Part shown: positions 44,982 through 52,176 of the stretch, in pieces
Layout: the number at the start of each line of letters is the position of its first letter
Position numbering within the stretch: position 1 is the first letter of the stretch
Assembly (NCBI GenBank): GCA_020026375.1
Contig: JAHHQN010000009.1
Location: forward strand, 3,260 to 67,259
Direction of reading: 5' to 3'
DNA: 64,000 nt
Origin: Alistipes sp.
GTDB lineage: Bacteria > Bacteroidota > Bacteroidia > Bacteroidales > Rikenellaceae
Made by a program: the position numbers and the translations under genes
Notes under the pieces: model-generated
Seen by the model: only the letters and a program-made list of their open reading frames with translations
Databases searched by the model: none
Told to the model about the DNA's origin: nothing

Positions 44982-45014
44982 CAAAAAAAAGTCGCTCCCC
45001 TTTCGGGGAACGAC
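44982..45014 (-). terminator. terminator of the lipoprotein gene at 45047
   Basis: The GTCG-TCCCC / GGGGA-CGAC stem with a TTTC loop is followed by a T-tract on the minus strand. Confidence 0.85.
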
Positions 45015-45046
45015 TCCACTATATTGAATCTAATTTATCGAATCAA

Positions 45047-45892
45047 TTACTTCTTCTCCAAGGGGAAGGTAATCTTGAACGACTCGCTGGCGTTGATAAC
45101 GCTCTCTATCAGCTCGGGAACGTTAATCTGCATACCCATTGCGCTCACGGGAGGAACAACACTCTTCAACACCTGGAGAATGGGCAGGTAAGGCAGAGCC
45201 ATATCACGGTCAATGTAGATGTCCAACTGGTTACCATTTACGGTGTACTTCAAGGGAATACCGAAGTAGTCACCGGTAGTCTTGATGGGCAGCTTGTTGT
45301 CGGCAATCATCTTTGCCAGCTGCTTCGAGAAGTTGGGGCCCATATCTGCGGCAGCCTTCTCATCAATGAACTTCTTGCTCAAACGGAAGTACATCATCGA
45401 AGCGTTAGCCTCGTAAGCTACTGCATTGGCAGGAATAACGGCATCAGTCTCTGCGCTGGGGAAATTCTTTACCTCGGGCAGGAACTCGGGCTGCATGAGC
45501 GAACCGAGGATAGAACCGGTGTCGGTACCCTTCATCTTGATATCCTTATACTTTGCTTTGATTGCACCGTTGGGAGCAAGAGTGAACTCCTGGAGACCAC
45601 CTGCAACCAGCTGCGATACCATAGCGTTCATCAACGAGATAACAGAGCTTGCGGGCATGAAACCACCTACTGTGGGCATATTAACACCCTCTTTCCACTT
45701 GAAGTCCATCACGAAGTTCATGTTCTGAACCTCACCACCGTTGATATCGGGATTCGAAACCTCACGAGTCGAGGTTACGTAAGTACCGGCGATGGGATAG
45801 CCACTACCTACACCGTCATTGTCATCCGAGCAGGCAACAAATGCAGTGGCCATGGCACAAAAAGCAAAAATCTTGAGTAAATTCTTTTTCAT
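45047..45892 (-). CDS. exported lipoprotein, DUF4925-like
   Basis: The 281-aa protein has a lipoprotein signal (ATAFVAC followed by SDDN). The body has the GxYxxxxR start (IAGTYVTSTREV), a long mid-region of mixed alpha/beta and a repeat-free C-terminus ending ITFPLEKK. It resembles DUF4925-type Bacteroidota lipoproteins, an assignment I make with low certainty. It is a single gene with a full-consensus promoter and its own terminator. Function unknown. Confidence 0.75.
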   Translation of the reverse strand: MKKNLLKIFAFCAMATAFVACSDDNDGVGSGYPIAGTYVTSTREVSNPDINGGEVQNMNFVMDFKWKEGVNMPTVGGFMPASSVISLMNAMVSQLVAGGLQEFTLAPNGAIKAKYKDIKMKGTDTGSILGSLMQPEFLPEVKNFPSAETDAVIPANAVAYEANASMMYFRLSKKFIDEKAAADMGPNFSKQLAKMIADNKLPIKTTGDYFGIPLKYTVNGNQLDIYIDRDMALPYLPILQVLKSVVPPVSAMGMQINVPELIESVINASESFKITFPLEKK

Positions 45893-45931
45893 AATATAAA
45901 AGTGTATTGTTATTTCATTTTTTTAGTAATG

Positions 45932-45963
45932 CAAAAATATTGCCACTGCACATCAAAAGCAAA
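45932..45963 (-). promoter_or_regulatory. promoter of the lipoprotein gene at 45047-45892
   Basis: TATTTTTG (45932-45939, minus) and TTTG (45960-45963) are separated by 20 bp. Confidence 0.75.
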
Positions 45964-46070
45964 ACAATTCAATGAAACGGCCGATTTTTACCACCAAAAA
46001 CCCATTTACACCACAAACCACCAATAAATTCCCATAAAAAGTTCAACCCAATCGCCCATCGCCCCCCCCC

Positions 46071-46109
46071 AAAAAAGAAGCCGTGGAACACTCCATCGTG
46101 TTCCACGGC
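46071..46109 (-). terminator. terminator of the META lipoprotein gene
   Basis: The perfect 12-bp stem GCCGTGGAACAC with its complement closes on TCCATC. The minus-strand T-tract runs into a G9 homopolymer (C9 at 46062-46070 on the plus strand). Confidence 0.85.
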
Positions 46110-46146
46110 ACTTTGCCCGAAGGCATATTTCGTTGTCAGAATCAGA

Positions 46147-46818
46147 TTACTTGTTCGAAGGGCAACCCTCGCAAGCCTTCTTCTCACCGCAAGCTGCCTT
46201 GCTCTCGCAAGCCTTCTCTGCGTCACAAGCCTTCTTCTCGCCGCAAGTTGCCTCGCCCTCGCAAGACTTCTCTGCGCCGCAAGCCTTCATCTCACCGTCA
46301 CATGCCTTCTCGCAGTCACCGCAAGACTCCTTCTCGCCTTCGCACTTCGAGGTGCAACCCTCGCAAGCACCTTCGCACTCCTTGGCTGCTGCCTTCTCGC
46401 AGCACTCGGGAACGACCTGAAATACTGCCAAAGTCTTCTTGTCAGCGTCGGTCAGGGTCAGCTCGTTGCCCTTAATCGAGTAGCCGTTTACCTTTGCCAG
46501 CATCTGGAGGAAAGCCGACTCCGACTGCATGTCGGGGCATGCCATACGGGTGGCACCTGCATTGCCCATCGAGAGCTCGCCGTCCTTCAACTCATAGGTA
46601 CCGAAGAAACGGTTGCAGTTGGTGCGGCCGCTGAACTCGCCGGCCTCGCTGGCAAATGTCAGCACAAAAGCGTCCTCCTCGGCGTTGATGGTCTCGGCTG
46701 TGATGCCCTCCATCTCCACCAGTTTCCAGTAGGTATTCTCCAAATTGGCGTTCTCGGTGTTGCCGCCGCACGCCACCATTGCCACCAGGGCAACGGCTGC
46801 CATCAAAATCTTTTTCAT
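46147..46818 (-). CDS. META/HslJ-domain lipoprotein with 17-Cys metallothionein-like tail
   Basis: The 223-aa protein has a lipoprotein signal (MVAC-GGN), a META domain (~25-135, with LENTYWKLVEM and TNCNRFFGTYEL) as in HslJ, and a tail of ~85 residues with 17 Cys and many Glu/Lys. The tail repeats units such as CGEKKAC and CDAEKAC plus CEGACEGC. META domains occur in heat-shock and stress lipoproteins. The tail could bind many soft-metal ions on the cell surface or in the periplasm, which is an inference. The promoter's -33 box lies inside the nifJ terminator. I know of no named protein with this pairing. Confidence 0.85.
   Translation of the reverse strand: MKKILMAAVALVAMVACGGNTENANLENTYWKLVEMEGITAETINAEEDAFVLTFASEAGEFSGRTNCNRFFGTYELKDGELSMGNAGATRMACPDMQSESAFLQMLAKVNGYSIKGNELTLTDADKKTLAVFQVVPECCEKAAAKECEGACEGCTSKCEGEKESCGDCEKACDGEMKACGAEKSCEGEATCGEKKACDAEKACESKAACGEKKACEGCPSNK
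46160..46400 (-). repeat. degenerate tandem repeat coding the Cys-rich tail
   Basis: Units containing TCGCAAGCCTTCT and CCGCAAGYCTTC-type sequence recur at irregular spacing of about 15-35 bp on the plus strand. They encode variants of A-C-G/E-E-K-K-A-C. The repeats are imperfect, which points to old expansion followed by drift. Confidence 0.6.
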
Positions 46819-46886
46819 AGTTCTTTTAAGTTGTTTAAAAATTTTTCACATTCACCCCCTTTCTCACGAAAGAGGACTTTTCGTTG

Positions 46887-46917
46887 CGAATATAGGGACA
46901 AAAAAGGCGGTAACAAA
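46887..46917 (-). promoter_or_regulatory. promoter of the META lipoprotein gene
   Basis: TATATTCG (46887-46894, minus; one mismatch) and TTTG (46914-46917) are spaced by 19 bp. The -33 box lies in the terminator hairpin of nifJ. Confidence 0.55.
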
Positions 46918-46936
46918 ATTGTTGCCGCCTTTTTTG
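46899..46936 (-). terminator. terminator of nifJ
   Basis: GGCGG-T-AACAA / TTGTT-G-CCGCC forms a stem with A6/T6 flanks, 19 nt past the nifJ stop. Confidence 0.9.
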
Positions 46937-46953
46937 CTAAAAATAGTTATATG

Positions 46954-49900
46954 TTAGTATTCGATTTTCGAACGACGAACATATCCGTTGTAACGCCACT
47001 TGGCGTTCTCCTCGGCAGCCTGGAACAACTCCTCGGCCTCAACAGGGAATGCCTTCTTGAGCGAAGTGTAACGAACCTCCTTCGAGAGGAACTCCTGGAA
47101 CTTCGACCAGTCGGGCTCCTTCGAATCCATGACGAAGGGGTTCTTGCCCTCGGCCTCCAACTCGGGGTTGAAGTGCCACAGGTGCCAGTAACCGCAGGCA
47201 ACAGCCTCCTTACCGACAGTCTGTGTGCGCGACATACCGCCCTTGATACCGTGGTTGATACAGGGAGCGTAGGCGATAATCAGCGAAGGACCGTTGTAAG
47301 CCTCGGCCTCCTTCAGCACCTTGAACAGCTGCTGCTGCGATGCGCCGATCGATACCTGAGCCACGTAGACATAACCGTAGGTCATGGCCATGGCACCCAG
47401 ATCCTTCTTGCGGATACGCTTACCGCTCGAAGCGAACTTGGCAACGGCACCCACGGGAGTAGCCTTCGACGACTGACCGCCGGTGTTGGAGTAAACCTCG
47501 GTATCGACTACCAGAATGTTGACGTCCATACCCGAAGCCAGCACGTGGTCTACACCACCGTAACCGATATCGTAGCCCCAACCGTCGCCACCGTAGATCC
47601 ACTGCGACTTCTTGATGAGCCAATCCTTGTACTCGAGAATCTTCTTGCAGCTCTCGCAACCGCAAGCCTCCAGCATGGGCAGCAGACGTGCAGTCACCTC
47701 GGCCGAAGTAATCGACGAGTTGCGGCCTGCAATCCACTCCTTCATGGTCTCCTTCAGCTCGTCGGAGCACTCGTTGCACGACTCGATGGCAGCCTGCATG
47801 GTCTCCTCGATACGGTCGCGGAGTTTCTCCACACCGACGTGCATACCCAGACCGAACTCGGCATTGTCCTCGAAGAGCGAGTTGGCCCATGCGGGACCCT
47901 TGCCGCTCTCCTGGTTGGTGCAGTAGGGAGTCGAGGGAGCCGAACCCGAGTAGATGGAGGTACAACCCGTAGCGTTGGCCACCATCATGTTCTCACCGAA
48001 GAGCTGCGAGATGGCCTTCAGATAAGGAGTCTCGCCACAACCTGCACAAGCACCCGAGAACTCGAACAAGGGCTGTGCGAACTGGAGGTTCTTCACCGAC
48101 TTGGTCTTGTCGACATGGTTCTTGTAACCGATCTTCTTGGTGATGTACTCCCAGTTGTCGGCCTGCTTGAGCTGCGACTCGAGGGGTTTCATCACCAGAG
48201 CCTTCTCCTTTGCGGGGCAGACATCAACACAGTTGTTGCAACCCGTACAGTCGAGGGGAGAAACCTGAATGCGGAACTTCAGCGCCTTGGTCTCGCCCAG
48301 ACCCTGCTTCCACTCCAGACCCGAAGCTGCGGCCTCCTCCTCGGTGGCGAGGAACGGACGGATGGCAGCGTGGGGACAAACGTAGGCACACTGGTTACAC
48401 TGGATACAGTTGTCAATCTGCCACTCGGGAACCTTCACGGCGATACCGCGCTTCTCATATGCGGCGGTGCCGTTGTCCCAGGTACCGTCCTCGCGGCCGT
48501 TGAATGCCGAAACGGGGAGCAGGTCGCCCTTGAGTGCGTTGATGGGGTCGCAAATCTTGCGGAGGAACTCCGGACGCGACAGATCCTCGGTGTGAGCCTC
48601 GCTCTTCACCTCGATGTTCGCCCACTCGGCGGGTACTTCCACCTTCTCCACGAGCTTGCCGCCGGCATCTACCGCAGCGTAGTTCATGTTGACGATATCC
48701 TCACCCTTCTTTCCGTAAGACTTCAAGATGGCCTTCTTCATCTCCTCAACCGCCTTGTCGAAAGGAATGACATTGGCAATCTTGAAGAATGCCGACTGCA
48801 TGATGGTGTTGGTACGAGAACCCAGACCCAGCTCGGCAGCAATCTTGGTAGCGTTGATGATATAGAAGTTGATGTTTTTCTTTGCCAGATAAACCTTCAT
48901 GTGGTCGGGCAGCGTAGCGCAGGTAGTCTCTGCGTCGTGTACCGAGTTCAGAAGGAACGAACCACCCTTCTTGAGACCCTTCAGCACGTCGTACTTGTCG
49001 ACATACGAAGGCACGTGGCAGGCCACGAAGTCGGGAGTGGTCACCAGATAAGGCGAAGTGATGGGCAGGTCACCGAAACGCAGGTGCGAAGAGGTGTAAC
49101 CGCCCGACTTCTTCGAGTCGTAGGCGAAATAAGCCTGGCAGTACTTGTTGGTCGAACCACCGATAATCTTGATCGAGTTCTTGTTGGCACCTACCGTACC
49201 GTCGGCACCCAGACCGAAGAACAAAGCCTCGAAAGTACCGGGCTTGGCCAGCGAAATCTCCTCACCGACAGGCAGCGACAGGTTGGTCACATCGTCGTTG
49301 ATACCCACAGTGAAGTGGTTCTTGGGAGTCTCCGAAGCCAGGTTCTCGATAACGGCCAGCATCTGTGCGGGAGTGGTATCCTTCGACGAGAGACCGTAGC
49401 GGCCGCCGATAATCATGGGCTGCAGCTCCTTGCCGTAGAACATCGAGCGAACGTCGGTGTACAAGGGCTCACCGTCGGCACCGGGCTCCTTCGTGCGGTC
49501 GAGAACGCATACGCGCTTGACAGTGGCGGGAACCACGTCGAAGAAGTACTTCTCCGAGAAGGGACGGTAGAGGTGAACGGTAATCAGACCCACCTTCTGA
49601 CCCTGCTTTGCCAGGTAGTCGATGGTCTCCTTGATGGTCTCGGTCACCGAACCCATGGCTACGATGACGTTCTCGGCGTCCTCGGCACCATAGTAGGTGA
49701 AGGGCTTGTACTGGCGGCCGGTGAGCTTCGAAATCTCCTTCATGGTGTCGGCTACCATATCGGGAACCGCATCATAGAACTTGTTCGCAGCCTCGCGGGT
49801 CTGGAAGTAGATATCGGGGTTCTGGGCCGTACCGCGAGTCACGGGGTGCTCGGGGTTCAGGGCGCGCTGACGGAACTCCTTCAGGGCGTCGCGGTCCAGC

Positions 49901-50484
49901 ATGGCGGTCAGACCCGCCTCGTCGATAACCTCAATCTTCTGAATCTCGTGAGAGGTACGGAAGCCGTCGAAGAAGTGCAGGAAGGGAACTCTCGACTTGA
50001 GGGCCACGATGTGAGCCACACCGGCCAGATCCATCACTTCCTGAACCGAAGAGGTGGCCAGCATGGCGAAACCGGTCTGGCGGGTAGCCATAACGTCCTG
50101 GTGGTCACCGAAGATAGAGAGCGACTGTGCTGCCAGAGCACGAGCCGAAACATGGAAAACAGCGGGGAGCAACTCACCCGAAATCTTGTACATGTTGGGA
50201 ATCATCAGAAGCAGTCCCTGCGATGCGGTGAAGGTGGTCGAAAGCGCACCGCTCTGCAACGAGCCGTGGAGCGCACCGGCGGCACCGGCCTCCGACTGCA
50301 TCTCGACAACCTTTACAGTCTCTCCGAAAATATTTTTACGTCCTTGTGCTGCCCACTCGTCGACCAACTCAGCCATGGTCGAAGAGGGTGTGATGGGGTA
50401 GATAGCCGCTACTTCAGAGAACATGTAAGCCACATGCGCAGCAGCGTAATTACCATCACACGTAATAAATTTCTTTTCTGCCAT
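46954..50484 (-). CDS. nifJ: pyruvate:ferredoxin (flavodoxin) oxidoreductase
   Basis: The 1176-aa single-chain PFOR oxidises pyruvate with CoA to acetyl-CoA and CO2, reducing ferredoxin. The N-terminal pyrimidine-binding domain starts CDGNYAAAHVAYMFSE with PITPSS. Two 4Fe-4S sites are in CIQCNQCAYVCP and CTGCNNCVDVCP (~680-760), and a proximal cluster uses CAGCGETPY plus later Cys in ACGCESC. The TPP-binding region has GGDGWGYDIGYGG. Length is typical. It is monocistronic. Two tandem palindromes upstream suggest control by a CRP/FNR-family regulator. Confidence 0.98.
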   Translation of the reverse strand: MAEKKFITCDGNYAAAHVAYMFSEVAAIYPITPSSTMAELVDEWAAQGRKNIFGETVKVVEMQSEAGAAGALHGSLQSGALSTTFTASQGLLLMIPNMYKISGELLPAVFHVSARALAAQSLSIFGDHQDVMATRQTGFAMLATSSVQEVMDLAGVAHIVALKSRVPFLHFFDGFRTSHEIQKIEVIDEAGLTAMLDRDALKEFRQRALNPEHPVTRGTAQNPDIYFQTREAANKFYDAVPDMVADTMKEISKLTGRQYKPFTYYGAEDAENVIVAMGSVTETIKETIDYLAKQGQKVGLITVHLYRPFSEKYFFDVVPATVKRVCVLDRTKEPGADGEPLYTDVRSMFYGKELQPMIIGGRYGLSSKDTTPAQMLAVIENLASETPKNHFTVGINDDVTNLSLPVGEEISLAKPGTFEALFFGLGADGTVGANKNSIKIIGGSTNKYCQAYFAYDSKKSGGYTSSHLRFGDLPITSPYLVTTPDFVACHVPSYVDKYDVLKGLKKGGSFLLNSVHDAETTCATLPDHMKVYLAKKNINFYIINATKIAAELGLGSRTNTIMQSAFFKIANVIPFDKAVEEMKKAILKSYGKKGEDIVNMNYAAVDAGGKLVEKVEVPAEWANIEVKSEAHTEDLSRPEFLRKICDPINALKGDLLPVSAFNGREDGTWDNGTAAYEKRGIAVKVPEWQIDNCIQCNQCAYVCPHAAIRPFLATEEEAAASGLEWKQGLGETKALKFRIQVSPLDCTGCNNCVDVCPAKEKALVMKPLESQLKQADNWEYITKKIGYKNHVDKTKSVKNLQFAQPLFEFSGACAGCGETPYLKAISQLFGENMMVANATGCTSIYSGSAPSTPYCTNQESGKGPAWANSLFEDNAEFGLGMHVGVEKLRDRIEETMQAAIESCNECSDELKETMKEWIAGRNSSITSAEVTARLLPMLEACGCESCKKILEYKDWLIKKSQWIYGGDGWGYDIGYGGVDHVLASGMDVNILVVDTEVYSNTGGQSSKATPVGAVAKFASSGKRIRKKDLGAMAMTYGYVYVAQVSIGASQQQLFKVLKEAEAYNGPSLIIAYAPCINHGIKGGMSRTQTVGKEAVACGYWHLWHFNPELEAEGKNPFVMDSKEPDWSKFQEFLSKEVRYTSLKKAFPVEAEELFQAAEENAKWRYNGYVRRSKIEY

Positions 50485-50557
50485 TTTTAGAAAAAATTTT
50501 AGATGATATATTGTAATGTTTTATGTCTGTGTGAACGGTTCATAAAAACCAGCGTTG

Positions 50558-50565
50558 CAAAGATA
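50558..50565 (-). promoter_or_regulatory. -7 box of nifJ
   Basis: TATCTTTG on the minus strand lies 73 bp upstream of the nifJ ATG. No TTTG is present at the -33 position, in keeping with activator dependence. Confidence 0.6.
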
Positions 50566-50627
50566 GCACTTTTTGGCGGAAAATCCTTGAAATGAGGGCA
50601 TAAAATGTTCCTCAAAATCGGGCATCA

Positions 50628-50649
50628 AACTGTTAGTCGAATAACAGTT
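50628..50649. promoter_or_regulatory. CRP/FNR-type palindrome 1 upstream of nifJ
   Basis: AACTGTTA-N6-TAACAGTT is a perfect 8+8 inverted repeat. The TGTTA-N6-TAACA core has the five-base half-sites and 6-bp spacer typical of CRP/FNR-family targets. The centre is 77 bp upstream of the -7 box centre. Confidence 0.6.
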
Positions 50650-50651
50650 GA

Positions 50652-50671
50652 AGTGTTAACAAAATAACACT
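50652..50671. promoter_or_regulatory. CRP/FNR-type palindrome 2 upstream of nifJ
   Basis: AGTGTTA-N6-TAACACT is a perfect 7+7 inverted repeat. Its centre is 23 bp from that of palindrome 1, about two helical turns, so both sites face the same side of the DNA. Confidence 0.6.
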
Positions 50672-50751
50672 CAAATCGCTGACTCTCAAACACCAACCGA
50701 GCTTTCTGCAAGACAGTCGTTTACGTCGTCGCACCACCTCCACGACACGTC

Positions 50752-50775
50752 GCGACGCACGCGCACGCGCGTCGC
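50752..50775. repeat. CpG-rich inverted repeat
   Basis: GCGACGC and GCGTCGC are inverted repeats around a GC-alternating spacer, within a CG-dinucleotide-dense patch at ~50720-50785 that is bounded by A/T-rich intergenic DNA. No T-tract follows. Function unknown. Confidence 0.4.
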
Positions 50776-50926
50776 ATACGCGCTATAATAATGGTACGCA
50801 AAAACCTCCCGAAAATTGCCCGCATTCCTCATTTTTTCTTTTTCCAGATGGCAGAAAACGTCCGCCCCTCCCATCTCCTCACCCCTAAAAACCACCTCTT
50901 CTCACCGCGCAATCCACTATTTTTCG

Positions 50927-50934
50927 TAACTTTG
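50927..50934 (+). promoter_or_regulatory. -7 box almost touching the M16 peptidase start
   Basis: TAACTTTG ends 6 nt before the ATG at 50941, implying a leaderless or near-leaderless mRNA. No -33 TTTG is seen. Confidence 0.6.
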
Positions 50935-50940
50935 CCCATT

Positions 50941-52176
50941 ATGATACCATACACCAAAAAAATTCTGGCCAACGGACTCACCGTGGCGGTCAACCGCGAC
51001 CGCAATTCGAAGTTGGCCGCCGTCAATATCCTCTACAAGGTCGGCTCGCGCAACGAGCGTCCGACCCGCACGGGCTTTGCCCATCTGTTCGAACATCTCA
51101 TGTTCCGCGGCACCCGCCAGGTGCCCAATTTCGACCACCCCGTGCAGATGGCCTCGGGCGAGAACAACGCCTTTACGTGCAACGACTACACCGATTTCTA
51201 CATCACCCTCCCCTCGCCCAACATCGAGACCGCCCTGTGGCTCGAGAGCGACCGCATGGAGGGACTCCACATCACCGACGAGAAACTCGCCGCCGAGAAG
51301 AAGGTGGTCATAGAGGAATTCCGCCAGCGCTACCTCAACCAGCCCTACGGCGACCAGAACCTCCTGCTCCGCGACCTCTGCTACAAGCAGCACCCCTACC
51401 GCTGGGCAGCCATCGGACTCACCCCCGACCACATCGCCCAGGCCACGCTCGACGACGTGAAGGAGTTCTACCACACCCACTACCACCCCTCCAACGCCAT
51501 ACTCTCCATCTCGGCCGACATCGACGAGGAGGAGATGTTCCGTCTGGCCGAGAAATGGTTCGGCGGCATCGCCCGTCGCGACATCGCCCCCTCGCCCGTC
51601 GTCGCGGAGCCGCTCCAGACCCAGGCACGACGACTCACCGTCGAGCGCGATGTGCCGGCCACCTCCATCACCGTGGCCTACCACATGGGCGACCGTCTGT
51701 CGGAGGATTTCTACACCGCCGACCTGATTTCCGACCTGCTCTCGGGCGGCGACTCGTCACGGCTCTACATGCACCTGGTCAAGGAGCAGAAGCTCCTCTC
51801 GTCGGTCAACGCCTACATCACGGGTGACATGGACCCCGGACTGTTCGTCTTCACGGGACAGTTGCTGCCGGGCATCACCCCCGAACAGGTGGAGGAGGCC
51901 TTCCACCGCGAAATCCGCCTCCTGCAAACCACCCCCACCGATGCCTACGAAATCGACAAGGTGAAAAACAAGTTCGAGGCCAACACCCTCTTCGGCGAGA
52001 TGAACGTGATGAACAAGGCCATGAACATCGGTTTCTACGAGATGCTGGGCGACATCACCCTCCTCAACCGCGAGGTGGAACTCTACCGCGCGGTGGACAA
52101 CGAACAGATTATGGACTTCAGCCGACGCATCTTCCGCGAGGAGAACTCGTCGACACTCATCTACAAGGCAAAATGA
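50941..52176 (+). CDS. M16-family zinc peptidase, catalytic subunit
   Basis: The 411-aa protein has the inverted zinc motif HLFEH (HxxEH) near residue 46, with a downstream Glu in VVIEEFRQR. It therefore carries the active site of the M16B pair. M16B enzymes are clamshell heterodimers that digest peptides. The ATG at 50941 gives the family start (MIPYTKKILANGLTVAV); I see no signal peptide, so it should act in the cytoplasm. It overlaps the next gene by 4 nt (ATGA). Confidence 0.92.
   Translation: MIPYTKKILANGLTVAVNRDRNSKLAAVNILYKVGSRNERPTRTGFAHLFEHLMFRGTRQVPNFDHPVQMASGENNAFTCNDYTDFYITLPSPNIETALWLESDRMEGLHITDEKLAAEKKVVIEEFRQRYLNQPYGDQNLLLRDLCYKQHPYRWAAIGLTPDHIAQATLDDVKEFYHTHYHPSNAILSISADIDEEEMFRLAEKWFGGIARRDIAPSPVVAEPLQTQARRLTVERDVPATSITVAYHMGDRLSEDFYTADLISDLLSGGDSSRLYMHLVKEQKLLSSVNAYITGDMDPGLFVFTGQLLPGITPEQVEEAFHREIRLLQTTPTDAYEIDKVKNKFEANTLFGEMNVMNKAMNIGFYEMLGDITLLNREVELYRAVDNEQIMDFSRRIFREENSSTLIYKAK

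Larger units (their letters stand above)
50485..50940. other. 456-nt regulatory interval between nifJ and the M16 genes
   Basis: It holds the nifJ -7 box, two tandem palindromes (50628-50671), a CpG-rich patch with a GCGACGC/GCGTCGC inverted repeat (50752-50775) and the M16 -7 box (50927). An in-frame 50-codon N-terminal extension of the M16 gene from an ATG at 50791 is open but has no family-like content, so I treat the stretch as non-coding. Confidence 0.65.

Noticed and set aside
44698..44982. Possible 94-codon minus-strand gene between rpmA and the lipoprotein gene
   Set aside because: The product has no domain, no signal and no promoter, and it spans a pyrimidine-rich interval between two terminators.
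46831..50490. Long open reading frame on the plus strand opposite nifJ (also 21380-24382, 28681-32106, 54830-56839)
   Set aside because: These are mirrors of conserved minus-strand genes. The products are low-complexity, His/Val/Leu/Gly-rich and match no family, as expected for antisense frames in GC-rich, codon-biased DNA.
50784..50789. TATAAT sequence upstream of the M16 gene
   Set aside because: It fits the E. coli -10 box, but Bacteroidota sigma factors use TAnnTTTG. There is no -35 partner, so it is probably chance.
50791..50940. In-frame 50-codon N-terminal extension of the M16 peptidase from an ATG at 50791
   Set aside because: The extension has no family-like residues, and a -7 box lies inside it just before the canonical start.
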